Source: Sediminibacterium magnilacihabitans (GTDB taxonomy: Bacteria; Bacteroidota; Bacteroidia; Chitinophagales; Chitinophagaceae). From it: a DNA stretch of 64,000 bases. Below, in pieces: positions 55,128 through 62,460 of the stretch (positions are counted from its first letter, which is position 1; the number at the start of each line of letters is the position of its first letter). The translations under genes were made by a program, and so were the position numbers. Location: contig PVEQ01000002.1 of NCBI GenBank assembly GCA_002973575.1, positions 310,001-374,000 of the forward strand, written 5' to 3'. Below the pieces are notes generated by a model. That model did not search any database, was not told the DNA's origin, and was given only the letters and a program-made list of their open reading frames with translations.

Positions 55128-55820
55128 TTAGTTCATTAATGATTTAGTGTCCAATGCGATACCCGGACTCATCGAACTGGCCATGCTTACGCCTTTGAGA
55201 TAGATACCTTTGGCAGAAGAAGGTTTCAGTTTGATGATGGCGTTGATCAGCTCAGCGCTGTTCTCGGCGATCTTGTCAGACGTGAAAGATACACGGCCGA
55301 TAGAAGCGTGTACGATACCCGCTTTGTCTACCTTGAACGCGATCTTACCGCCTTTTACCTCGTTCACAGCTGCTGCCACGTCATTGGTAACAGTACCTGT
55401 TTTGGGGTTGGGCATCAGGTTACGGGGACCGAGTACTTTACCCAGCTTACCGATCTTGGGCATTACAGAAGGTGTAGCGATGATCACGTCCACATCTACC
55501 CATCCGCCTTCGATCTTGCTGATGAATTCATCCAGCCCTACAAAGTCAGCGCCGGCTTCTTTAGCAGCCGCTTCTTTATCGGGCGTGCAAAGCACCAGTA
55601 CTTTTTTGGTTTTACCGGTACCATGAGGTAATGATACGGTACCACGTACCTGCTGGTCTGCTTTTTTGGGGTCAACGCCCAAACGGATATGCAGGTCAAC
55701 AGAACTATCGAATTTTGTACAATTGATTTCTTTTACCAGGGTAGAAGCTTCCTTCAGGGAATAAGCTTTGTTTTTATCCACCTTAGTAACTGCTACTTTT
55801 CTTTTTTTGCTAAGTGCCAT
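55128..55820 (-). CDS. rplA: 50S ribosomal protein L1 (uL1)
   Basis: 230 residues. The rRNA-binding protein of the L1 stalk and a known translational repressor of the L11 operon in other bacteria. [30 protein letters not shown] near 40 and [22 protein letters not shown] near 125 are diagnostic. It is 26 bp after rplK. Confidence 0.97.
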   Translation of the reverse strand: MALSKKRKVAVTKVDKNKAYSLKEASTLVKEINCTKFDSSVDLHIRLGVDPKKADQQVRGTVSLPHGTGKTKKVLVLCTPDKEAAAKEAGADFVGLDEFISKIEGGWVDVDVIIATPSVMPKIGKLGKVLGPRNLMPNPKTGTVTNDVAAAVNEVKGGKIAFKVDKAGIVHASIGRVSFTSDKIAENSAELINAIIKLKPSSAKGIYLKGVSMASSMSPGIALDTKSLMN

Positions 55821-55846
55821 TTTCTAAAAGTTTAAAGGTGAATAAA

Positions 55847-56290
55847 TTAGTTTTCCCAGGGGGCTTTACCATCAACGGTGATACCCATACTGCGTGCAGT
55901 ACCGGCTACCATGCTCATGGCGCTGTTTAAAGTAAATGCGTTCAGGTCGGACATTTTATCCTTGGCAATGGCTTCTACCTGTGCCCAGGTTACTTTACCT
56001 ACTTTTTCGCGGTTGCTTTCTTTAGAACCTTTCTGGATTTTTGCGGCTTCCATCAACTGTACAGCAGCGGGGGCTGTTTTGATGATGAAGTCGAAAGACT
56101 TGTCAGAATAAACGGTGATCAAAACAGGAACTACTTTTCCCATTTTGTCCTGGGTCCTGGCATTAAACTGCTTACAGAACTCCATAATGTTAACACCCTT
56201 CGAACCAAGGGCGGGGCCTACGGGAGGCGCGGGATTGGCTTGGCCACCTTTCACCTGCAGCTTCACAAAGCCTGAGATTTCTTTTGCCAT
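55847..56290 (-). CDS. rplK: 50S ribosomal protein L11 (uL11)
   Basis: 147 residues. Conserved [36 protein letters not shown] at the N-terminus and the rRNA-binding C-terminal domain with GTARSMGI. Part of the GTPase-associated centre. It begins the L11-L1-L10-L12 run, with a divergent algH gene 142 bp away and nusG upstream beyond it. Confidence 0.97.
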   Translation of the reverse strand: MAKEISGFVKLQVKGGQANPAPPVGPALGSKGVNIMEFCKQFNARTQDKMGKVVPVLITVYSDKSFDFIIKTAPAAVQLMEAAKIQKGSKESNREKVGKVTWAQVEAIAKDKMSDLNAFTLNSAMSMVAGTARSMGITVDGKAPWEN

Positions 56291-56419
56291 TTTCTTTGAT
56301 TTAATTGGTTATAACGTCCCGGCTTTTACCGGAACTCCCAAAGTCAATCATTCTTTCAAAAAGAACTTTTGGGGCGGCAAAGGTAGGTAAAATATCAGAA
56401 AACAAAGCATTTTTCATGA

Positions 56420-56427
56420 TATATTTG
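56420..56427 (+). promoter_or_regulatory. candidate -7 box immediately before algH
   Basis: TATATTTG, an exact TAnnTTTG, ends 5 bp before the ATG at 56433. If used, the transcript would be nearly leaderless. Confidence 0.4.
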
Positions 56428-56432
56428 GCCGT

Positions 56433-56921
56433 ATGACAACATTTTGCGGTTCCCTCCTGGCCAGCAGCACGGCTTTGACCGACCCTCATTTCAGCAATAC
56501 CCTGGTTTTCATTGCCGAACACAATAACAAAGGCGCCATGGGTTTTGTGATCAACCGGGTATTCCCCAGGTGGTTTAATGAGCTGGAAGCTTACCGGCAC
56601 ATGCCGGCCCTGACCTTATACGCCGGCGGACCGGTTGACCAGGAGCACCTGTTCTTCCTGCACCGCCGTCCCGATATGATCCCTGGCGGTCAAGCGGTGG
56701 CCCAGGGCATTTGCCTCGGCGGCGATTTTGGGCAGGCCCTCCGGTATTTATCGGCCGGGATTGTGGTCCCCACCGATCTGCTTTTATTCATCGGCTATGC
56801 AGGATGGGATGGTGGCGACCTGGAAGCGGAGTTGTCGGAAGGCAGTTGGGAGATCAGGAACCCTACCCTTAGCTGGGATGAGCTGCAAGCACTGGCGCAG
56901 AGTTCCGGTCGTTTCCAGTAA
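56433..56921 (+). CDS. YqgE/AlgH family protein
   Basis: A 162-residue DUF179 protein. GSLLASSTALTDPHFSNTLVFIAEHNNKGAMGFVINR near the N-terminus and YAGGPVDQEHLFFLHR near 66, LLFIGYAGWDGGDLEAEL near 116 are characteristic. The family is widespread and its biochemical role is unsettled. The gene faces opposite to the surrounding ribosomal genes, splitting nusG from rplK, which are usually adjacent. Confidence 0.92.
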   Translation: MTTFCGSLLASSTALTDPHFSNTLVFIAEHNNKGAMGFVINRVFPRWFNELEAYRHMPALTLYAGGPVDQEHLFFLHRRPDMIPGGQAVAQGICLGGDFGQALRYLSAGIVVPTDLLLFIGYAGWDGGDLEAELSEGSWEIRNPTLSWDELQALAQSSGRFQ

Positions 56922-56975
56922 TAAAAAAGGCTGTCCGGCAGGACAACCTTTCGAATATGATAAGCCAACCGCTGC

Positions 56976-57578
56976 TTAACTCAGTTTCTCTACCTGCATG
57001 TAGTTGAGTTCTACAGGGGTAGAACGGCCGAAGATCTTCACGGTCACTTTCAGTTTCTTCTTCTCGTCGTTCACTTCTTCGATCACGCCGTTGAAGTCGT
57101 TGAAAGGCCCTTCGATGATCTTGATGGTCTCTCCCACGATGAACGGCTCGCTGAGCATTACGCCCTGGTCGTTCATTTCGTCTACCTTACCCAGCATCTT
57201 GTTCACTTCGCTCTTGCGCAGGGAGATGATATTGCCTTTGGATCCTTTTCCGTCGGTGAGAAAATGCATCACGTTGCTGATGTTGCTGATATGTTGTACC
57301 ATATCATCGTTCAGCTTACCATCCAGCACTTCCATCATCACATATCCCGGGAAATAGTTTTTTTCGCGCATTACTTTTTTACCGTTCTGCACTTTATATA
57401 CTTTTTCCATAGGAAGGAATACCTGCTTGATGATCTCCTGCCATCCGCTGCGAATGATGTCCTTATCCAGGTATTCTTTTACTTTCCGCTCCTTACCGCT
57501 TACCACGCGCAATACATACCATTTGGTTTCCTGCTGCGGTGTAGCTGTAGTGGGGGTGGTATTTACAGATGCTTCCAT
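56976..57578 (-). CDS. nusG: transcription termination/antitermination factor NusG
   Basis: 200 residues. NGN domain (KWYVLRVVSGKERKVKEYLDK through NYFPGYVMMEVL) and a C-terminal KOW domain (VGETIKIIEGPFNDFNGVIEEVNDEKKKLKVTVKIFGRSTPVELNY). The N-terminal Thr/Gln-rich 15 residues are an extension. It starts 6 bp after secE. Confidence 0.96.
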   Translation of the reverse strand: MEASVNTTPTTATPQQETKWYVLRVVSGKERKVKEYLDKDIIRSGWQEIIKQVFLPMEKVYKVQNGKKVMREKNYFPGYVMMEVLDGKLNDDMVQHISNISNVMHFLTDGKGSKGNIISLRKSEVNKMLGKVDEMNDQGVMLSEPFIVGETIKIIEGPFNDFNGVIEEVNDEKKKLKVTVKIFGRSTPVELNYMQVEKLS

Positions 57579-57584
57579 CTTTTC

Positions 57585-57779
57585 TTACTTAAACAATGAA
57601 TAAATCAGTTTCAGCACCTGGTTGCTGGCAAAATCCATCGCCCATACCATGGCGGTAATGATGATGGTAGCTACCAGCACAATCACTGTGCTCTGCTGCA
57701 ACTGCAACCAGGTTGGCCAGGTTACTTTTTCCATCAGTTCCTGGTAGCTCTCTTTGAAATATGTCGTGATCTTATTCAT
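57585..57779 (-). CDS. secE: preprotein translocase subunit SecE
   Basis: 64 residues with one transmembrane helix (about 35-58). NKITTYFKESYQELMEKVTWPTWLQLQQST is the conserved amphipathic segment before it. ATG at 57779 is right; the longer open frame to 57848 translates the octamer repeat and is not coding. SecE clamps SecY in the Sec translocon. The gene sits between tRNA-Trp and nusG, as is common. Confidence 0.93.
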   Translation of the reverse strand: MNKITTYFKESYQELMEKVTWPTWLQLQQSTVIVLVATIIITAMVWAMDFASNQVLKLIYSLFK

Positions 57780-57787
57780 CAGATTAA

Positions 57788-57911
57788 TTTGGCAATTTGG
57801 CAATTCGACAATTTGACAATTAGATAACAGGTCGTTGTTTTCGACCATAGCAGGGTAACCGGGTTATACCCGTCTCCCATTGTCGAATTATCAAATTGTC
57901 GAATTGTCAAA
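57788..57911. repeat. octamer-periodic repeat, locus B (inverted pair)
   Basis: Left arm 57788-57821: TTTGGCAA twice, TTCGACAA, TTTGACAA. Right arm 57880-57911: TTGTCGAA, TTATCAAA, TTGTCGAA, TTGTCAAA, the reverse-complement form. The 58-bp spacer has its own GGGTAACC/TATACCC palindrome. The element fills the secE-tRNA Trp gap. Confidence 0.7.
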
Positions 57912-57920
57912 TTTTCTCCG

Positions 57921-57992
57921 CACGGGCACTAGGATTCGAACCCAGATCAAAGGTTTTGGAGACCTCTATACTAACCGTTGTACTATGCCCGT
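57921..57992 (-). tRNA. tRNA-Trp (CCA)
   Basis: A 72-nt cloverleaf with anticodon CCA in loop CTCCAAA, acceptor ACGGGCA/TGCCCGT, discriminator G and T loop TTCGAAT. CCA tail not encoded. It lies between tuf and secE as in many bacteria. Confidence 0.95.
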
Positions 57993-58102
57993 AGAAAGCT
58001 AAAAGCTATTCCGGGGGTTCCGAAACAGCTTTTAGTTTATTATGTCAGCAAATGTACCAAAAATTTCCATTTGCCATGAAGCTAAAAGCCGGTGGGCTTA
58101 GC

Positions 58103-59290
58103 TTATTTAACGATTTCAGTAACCTGACCGGCACCTACTGTACGTCCACCTTCGCGGATAGCGAATTTCAGACCTTTCTCCATCGCGATGGGCTGGATCA
58201 GTTTTACAGAGAGGTTGATGTTATCGCCAGGCATTACCATTTCTGTTCCTTCAGGCAGGGTAACTTCACCAGTTACGTCTGTAGTACGGAAATAGAACTG
58301 GGGACGGTATTTGTTGAAGAACGGAGTGTGACGTCCACCTTCTTCCTTGCTCAGTACGTATACTTCTCCTTTGAAATCTGTGTGAGGAGTGATAGAACCG
58401 GGCTTACAGATTACCATACCGCGACGGATATCTTTTTTCTCAATACCGCGGAGCAGCAGACCTGCGTTATCACCAGCCTGACCTTCATCCAACAGTTTTT
58501 TGAACATTTCGACACCAGTTACAGTAGAGCTCTGCGCAGCTTCCTGCAGACCTACGATCTCAACAGCTTCACCTACTTTGATGATACCGCGCTCGATACG
58601 GCCGGTAGCAACTGTACCACGACCTGTAATAGAGAACACGTCTTCTACTGACATCAGGAACGGCATATCAACCGGACGGGGAGGCAGCGGGATGTAAGTA
58701 TCTACAGCTTCCATCAGTTCATCGATGCATTTAACCCATTTTTCTTCACCAGCCAGGGCGCCTGTAGCAGAACCTTTGATGATGGGGGTATTGTCACCGT
58801 CGAAACCGTAAGAAGTCAGCAGTTCGCGGATCTCCATTTCAACCAGTTCCAGCAGTTCAGGATCGTCTACCAGGTCAACTTTGTTCATGAATACCACGAT
58901 ACGGGGTACACCTACCTGGCGGGCCAGCAGGATGTGCTCCTTAGTCTGGGGCATCGGACCATCGGTAGAAGCTACTACCAGGATAGCACCGTCCATCTGG
59001 GCAGCACCGGTGATCATATTCTTCACATAGTCAGCGTGACCAGGACAGTCAACGTGCGCATAGTGACGGTTTGCAGTTTGATATTCTACGTGTGCAGTGT
59101 TGATGGTGATACCACGCTCTTTTTCTTCAGGAGCGCCGTCGATCTCATCATATTTCTTAGCCTGCGCCAGACCTTTCTTAGATAAGATGTCCGTAATGGC
59201 AGCAGTCAAAGTGGTCTTACCATGGTCAACGTGACCAATTGTACCAACGTTTACGTGAGGTTTTTCCCTCTTAAAGGTCTCTTTAGACAT
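58103..59290 (-). CDS. tuf: translation elongation factor Tu
   Basis: 395 residues. [15 protein letters not shown] (G1, about residue 19), [12 protein letters not shown] (switch I), [12 protein letters not shown] (G3), [11 protein letters not shown] (G4) and GSATGAL (G5), then domains 2 and 3 ending [26 protein letters not shown]. Delivers aminoacyl-tRNA to the ribosome. It lies within the tRNA cluster as in E. coli tufB. Confidence 0.98.
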   Translation of the reverse strand: MSKETFKREKPHVNVGTIGHVDHGKTTLTAAITDILSKKGLAQAKKYDEIDGAPEEKERGITINTAHVEYQTANRHYAHVDCPGHADYVKNMITGAAQMDGAILVVASTDGPMPQTKEHILLARQVGVPRIVVFMNKVDLVDDPELLELVEMEIRELLTSYGFDGDNTPIIKGSATGALAGEEKWVKCIDELMEAVDTYIPLPPRPVDMPFLMSVEDVFSITGRGTVATGRIERGIIKVGEAVEIVGLQEAAQSSTVTGVEMFKKLLDEGQAGDNAGLLLRGIEKKDIRRGMVICKPGSITPHTDFKGEVYVLSKEEGGRHTPFFNKYRPQFYFRTTDVTGEVTLPEGTEMVMPGDNINLSVKLIQPIAMEKGLKFAIREGGRTVGAGQVTEIVK

Positions 59291-59355
59291 TTTTATCGAT
59301 TTTAGTTGTATTTTAAAAATTTATACCAAACTACTTTTCCTCTTTCACAAATCCG

Positions 59356-59427
<72 letters not shown>

Positions 59428-59439
59428 TTTTTAGCGTTG

Positions 59440-59512
59440 AGCGGAAGACGAGGATCGAACCCGCAACCTATAGCTTGGAAGGCTATCGCTCTACCAATTG
59501 AGCTACTTCCGC
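59440..59512 (-). tRNA. tRNA-Gly (UCC)
   Basis: 73-nt cloverleaf; acceptor GCGGAAG/CTTCCGC, anticodon TCC in loop CTTCCAA, anticodon stem ATAGC/GCTAT. An octamer repeat begins 7 bp from its 5' end. Confidence 0.95.
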
Positions 59513-59519
59513 ATATCAA

Positions 59520-59633
59520 TTTGACAATTCGTCAATTTGGCAATTCGACAATGCCAGTGATTCACAAATTCTCACTATTAATAAGAACATCATAAAAGAG
59601 AAAGAAACATTGTCGAATTACCGAATTGTCTCA
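59520..59633. repeat. octamer-periodic repeat, locus C (inverted pair)
   Basis: Left arm 59520-59551 (TTTGACAA, TTCGTCAA, TTTGGCAA, TTCGACAA) and right arm 59610-59633 (TTGTCGAA, TTACCGAA, TTGTCTCA) in inverted orientation around a 58-bp spacer, the same spacer length as locus B. It separates tRNA-Tyr from tRNA-Gly. Confidence 0.7.
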
Positions 59634-59650
59634 TTCTCTCATTTTTTCCG

Positions 59651-59733
59651 TGGGCAGGAGTGGATTCGAACCACTGAAGTCGAAAGACAGCGGATTTACA
59701 GTCCGCCCCATTTGGCCGCTCTGGAACCTGCCC
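59651..59733 (-). tRNA. tRNA-Tyr (GUA)
   Basis: 83-nt cloverleaf with long variable arm; acceptor GGGCAGG/CCTGCCC, discriminator A, anticodon GTA in loop CTGTAAA with stem GCGGA/TCCGC. Confidence 0.95.
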
Positions 59734-59746
59734 TTGATTTATTTAG

Positions 59747-59819
59747 AGCCGAAGATGGGACTCGAACCCGCGACCTACTGATTACAAATCAGTTGCTCTA
59801 CCAACTGAGCTACTTCGGC
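59747..59819 (-). tRNA. tRNA-Thr (UGU)
   Basis: 73-nt cloverleaf; acceptor GCCGAAG/CTTCGGC, anticodon TGT in loop TTTGTAA, T loop TTCGAGT. First tRNA of the Thr-Tyr-Gly-Thr cluster. Confidence 0.95.
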
Positions 59820-59970
59820 AAAATGTAAAAGAACGCTCCTATTTTTTGGGATGGCAAAGGTAACGGAAAACTTCATTCAGCAAAATTTTGCCATGATTTT
59901 TTTCGGCTAGTTTTCAACAGTTTGCGCCGGCTCCGGAGAAAACGGTCCGGAAGCCCCGGCCGGGCCCAAT

Positions 59971-59996
59971 AAAAAAGGCCCCCGAAAGGGAGCCTT
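59971..59996 (-). terminator. terminator after hpf
   Basis: The minus strand reads AAGGCTCCC, TTTC, GGGGGCCTT, then TTTTTATTG: a stem with one mismatch and a T run, 25 bp past the hpf stop. It separates hpf from the tRNA-tuf transcript. Confidence 0.85.
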
Positions 59997-60020
59997 ACAA
60001 CCAATTTTTTCAATTCCTTT

Positions 60021-60323
60021 TTATGCCGCCAGTAGTTTCTGTTTTTTCCTTTTTATCTGTGTAACAATCGACTCCATTGCACAATCAAATGATTCTTCGA
60101 ATGACTTCGACGACGACTTCACAAAAAACTCGTGCCTTGGTACATGAATACGGATCTCAGCTACTTTGTCCTTGATCGTATGCACCACGTTATCCAGCTT
60201 CAGGAACACATCTACTTTCAATATCCTGTCGTGGAAAGTGCTCAGCTTGCTGAGCTTACGTGACACATAATCTACCAGTTTGTCATCAGCATTAAAATGC
60301 ACAGTTTGAATGTTAACGTTCAT
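60021..60323 (-). CDS. hpf: ribosome hibernation promoting factor (short HPF/YfiA-type)
   Basis: A 100-residue protein of the sigma-54 modulation/S30AE family. MNVNIQTVHFNADDKLVDYVSRKLSKLSTF and a later strand-helix with IRIHVPRHEFFVKSSSKSFEESFDCAMESIVTQIKRKKQKL. It binds the decoding region and helps ribosomes rest or dimerise in stationary phase; the long-HPF C-terminal dimerisation domain is absent. It is between xerC and the tRNA cluster. Confidence 0.92.
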   Translation of the reverse strand: MNVNIQTVHFNADDKLVDYVSRKLSKLSTFHDRILKVDVFLKLDNVVHTIKDKVAEIRIHVPRHEFFVKSSSKSFEESFDCAMESIVTQIKRKKQKLLAA

Positions 60324-60463
60324 AGCAACTCACGTTTTATCGGTTAAAAAATAATATTTGAAAGAACTTTTAGATCCGTTTTCAACGGACTAACAATGTA
60401 CGTCAAATGGGGAGAAAAACGAAAAAATGTGAGCGGATTTTTTGACAATTTTAAGAGAATTTC

Positions 60464-61360
60464 TCAAGCCTTCGGATGTGCTTTTTTGAACACTTCTTTC
60501 AGCTTCTCGATTGTGTTGTGGGTGTACACCTGGGTGGCCGCCAGGCTGCTGTGGCCCAGCAGCTCTTTCACCGCGTTCAGGTCGGCCCCGTTGTTCATCA
60601 GGTGGGTGGCAAAACTATGGCGCAGCACGTGCGGACTCTTCTTTTGAACCGTGGTTACGGCTCCCAGTTTGGCTTTTACAAACGCATACACAGAGCGTGG
60701 CTGCAGCGGCTTGCCTTTTTCCGTTACAAATAACCGGTCGGCCATAGCCAGTTCACCGGTTTTATCGCTTTGATACTGTTGCAGTTCCGCCGCTAGTTCC
60801 CTGGAAACCGGTATGATGCGCTCCTTATTTCCTTTACCCAGCACTTTCAGTTGCGACTGTGCCCCATCGAGCTGACTGTATTTAAGATTGACCAACTCGC
60901 TCAAACGCATACCCGTATGATAAAACAGCATGAGTACCAGGCGCTCGGTCCGGCCCTGCCAACCCTCTTCGTAGAGTTCGGGGCTAAATAACTGCTCCAT
61001 GCTTTTTTCTTCCACAAAAACCGGCAGCCTTTTACCTTGTTTGGGCGATACGATGGTGGTCATGGGCGTCTGCTCCAACGCCCCTATTTTCAACTGGTAT
61101 TTGAAAAAAGATTTAAGTGAAGATATTTTCCGGTTGATGGACCGCGCCGCTATCTCGTCTTCCTTCAGTTCTGCCAGCCAGCTCCTGATCATCATGGAGC
61201 TGATGGCGGACAGGCTTGGCGACTCGAACTGGCTGGCCAGGTAGGCGAAAAACTGCTCCAGGTCGGTCCGGTACCCAATAATGGTATGCTGCGAATAGCG
61301 CCGCTCGTATTTGAGGTGGTCCAGGAAGGACTGCAAGGATGGGGATTCGGGTATGGGCAT
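60464..61360 (-). CDS. xerC: tyrosine recombinase XerC/XerD-like
   Basis: 298 residues. N-terminal SAM-like DNA-binding domain (about 8-95) and a C-terminal catalytic domain with Arg in HTGMRLSELVNLKYSQ near 155, Lys in KVLGKGNKERIIPVS, His-x-x-Arg in HVLRHSFATHLMNNGADL near 243, His in LLGHSSL and Tyr in QVYTHNT. This is a complete housekeeping Xer enzyme resolving chromosome dimers at dif. It lies between rpsU and hpf with no other integration genes, so it is not part of a mobile element. XerC versus XerD cannot be decided here. Confidence 0.93.
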   Translation of the reverse strand: MPIPESPSLQSFLDHLKYERRYSQHTIIGYRTDLEQFFAYLASQFESPSLSAISSMMIRSWLAELKEDEIAARSINRKISSLKSFFKYQLKIGALEQTPMTTIVSPKQGKRLPVFVEEKSMEQLFSPELYEEGWQGRTERLVLMLFYHTGMRLSELVNLKYSQLDGAQSQLKVLGKGNKERIIPVSRELAAELQQYQSDKTGELAMADRLFVTEKGKPLQPRSVYAFVKAKLGAVTTVQKKSPHVLRHSFATHLMNNGADLNAVKELLGHSSLAATQVYTHNTIEKLKEVFKKAHPKA

Positions 61361-61424
61361 AAAAAAAGTAGCTTAAAGTTAAACAACCTCAGCTACTTAC
61401 TATATTCAGGTGGATAAAAGGAGA

Positions 61425-61622
61425 TTATCCTTCTATCTTTCCACTTGCTATCTGCTGCTTGTAGATGGCCTTCAGCACCTCACCGCGACGCCTTACAGAC
61501 GGCTTGGTAAATGCCTGACGCGACCTCAATTGCAATAAAACCTTGCTTTTCTCAAATTTCTTCTTGTATTTTTTGAGCGCTTTGTCGATGTTTTCGCAAT
61601 CTTTTGAATCAATGATGAGCAT
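61425..61622 (-). CDS. rpsU: 30S ribosomal protein S21 (bS21)
   Basis: A 65-residue basic protein, LRSRQAFTKPSVRRRGEVLKA being diagnostic. In Bacteroidota bS21 helps hide the anti-Shine-Dalgarno end of 16S rRNA. The leader carries a perfect AGGAGG (61633-61638 on the minus strand) 10 bases before the ATG, a rarity in this group, and consistent with autogenous control of rpsU reported in Flavobacterium. A TATCTTTG promoter box is 37 bp upstream of the ATG. Confidence 0.95.
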   Translation of the reverse strand: MLIIDSKDCENIDKALKKYKKKFEKSKVLLQLRSRQAFTKPSVRRRGEVLKAIYKQQIASGKIEG

Positions 61623-61632
61623 AATGTTGATA

Positions 61633-61638
61633 CCTCCT
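61633..61638 (-). promoter_or_regulatory. strong Shine-Dalgarno of rpsU
   Basis: Minus strand AGGAGG, fully complementary to the anti-Shine-Dalgarno core, spaced 10 bases from the rpsU ATG. Most genes in this window have no comparable site. Confidence 0.85.
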
Positions 61639-61658
61639 CGGGCGTTTTTTTAGGACTG

Positions 61659-61689
61659 CAAAGATACAGGGCGTCAGTCATATAAACAA
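61659..61689 (-). promoter_or_regulatory. promoter of rpsU
   Basis: On the minus strand TTG, 20 bases, then TATCTTTG (61659-61666), which matches the Bacteroidota promoter consensus. Transcription would start about 20 bases before the AGGAGG. Confidence 0.65.
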
Positions 61690-61746
61690 GTACGCAGAAA
61701 AAATTATCCATTCCATTATGATCGTCGCCCCGCACCTAGTCATATC

Positions 61747-61825
61747 CGTCATCCCGAGCGAAGCCGAGGGACCTGCCCGAATGTTCAGCAGGCCCTTCGA
61801 CTCACTCCGTTCGCTCAGGGTGACG
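61747..61825. repeat. 79-bp palindromic intergenic element, copy 2
   Basis: Left arm CGTCATCCCGAGCG is identical to copy 1 at 41571; right arm CGCTCAGGGTGACG has two changes. The inner part differs but keeps CCGAGGGACCTGC/GCAGGCCCTTCG complementarity. It lies between the rpsU promoter and ribE. Confidence 0.7.
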
Positions 61826-61869
61826 AGTAAAATGGCAAAAAATCAGACATTCATCATTACTTTGCGATC

Positions 61870-62460
61870 ATGTTTACAGGAATCATCGAATCGACCGGAA
61901 AAATCGTTTCTATTGAAAAAAAGGGCTCTAACGTGAGTTTCTGGGTCGGTTCTCCCCTCTCGGGCGAACTGAAAATAGACCAGAGTGTGAGTCATGATGG
62001 CGTTTGCTTAACGGTGGACGAGCTAAAAGACGGTATGCACCGGGTAACGGCTATTGAAGAAACACTGAAAAAGACCAACCTGGGCAGCTGGGCGGCCGGC
62101 AGCGAGATCAACCTGGAAAGATGCATGGTCATGAACGGCCGTCTCGATGGCCATATTGTACAGGGGCATGCCGATTGCACTGCTATCTGCCAGGAAAGAA
62201 AGGAACTGGACGGCAGTTGGGAATTCATCTTTCAATTTCCTCCGGAATTCGCACACCTGGTAATTGAGAAAGGGTCTATTGCCGTTAACGGTACCAGTCT
62301 TACCTGCTTCAATGTGAACCGCGATCATTTCACGGTGGCCATCATTCCTTATACATTTGAACATACCAGTATCAAGCATGTGCAGGCAGGCACGGCGGTC
62401 AACATTGAATTCGATATACTGGGTAAATATGTGCAGCGCTGGATGAGCCTGGGCCGTTAG
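61870..62460 (+). CDS. ribE: riboflavin synthase, alpha chain
   Basis: 196 residues, two homologous lumazine-binding barrels. [19 protein letters not shown] at the N-terminus and [13 protein letters not shown] near 42 belong to the first; [17 protein letters not shown] near 96 and [11 protein letters not shown] near 140 to the second. It dismutates two 6,7-dimethyl-8-ribityllumazines to riboflavin. No FMN riboswitch is visible upstream; a 79-bp palindrome lies 44 bp before the ATG. The stop overlaps convergent hscA by 4 bases. Confidence 0.95.
   Translation: MFTGIIESTGKIVSIEKKGSNVSFWVGSPLSGELKIDQSVSHDGVCLTVDELKDGMHRVTAIEETLKKTNLGSWAAGSEINLERCMVMNGRLDGHIVQGHADCTAICQERKELDGSWEFIFQFPPEFAHLVIEKGSIAVNGTSLTCFNVNRDHFTVAIIPYTFEHTSIKHVQAGTAVNIEFDILGKYVQRWMSLGR

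Noticed and set aside
57780..57848. N-terminal extension of secE
   Set aside because: The added codons are the translation of the octamer repeat; the SecE family starts at the ATG at 57779.
60464..61360. Integrase of a mobile element
   Set aside because: Housekeeping Xer recombinase in a conserved rpsU-xerC-hpf neighbourhood, with no attachment repeats or phage genes.
61816..61869. FMN riboswitch upstream of ribE
   Set aside because: No RFN-box motifs such as AGGGGCAGGGTGAAATTCC-like pieces are present; the upstream DNA is the palindromic repeat and a short spacer.
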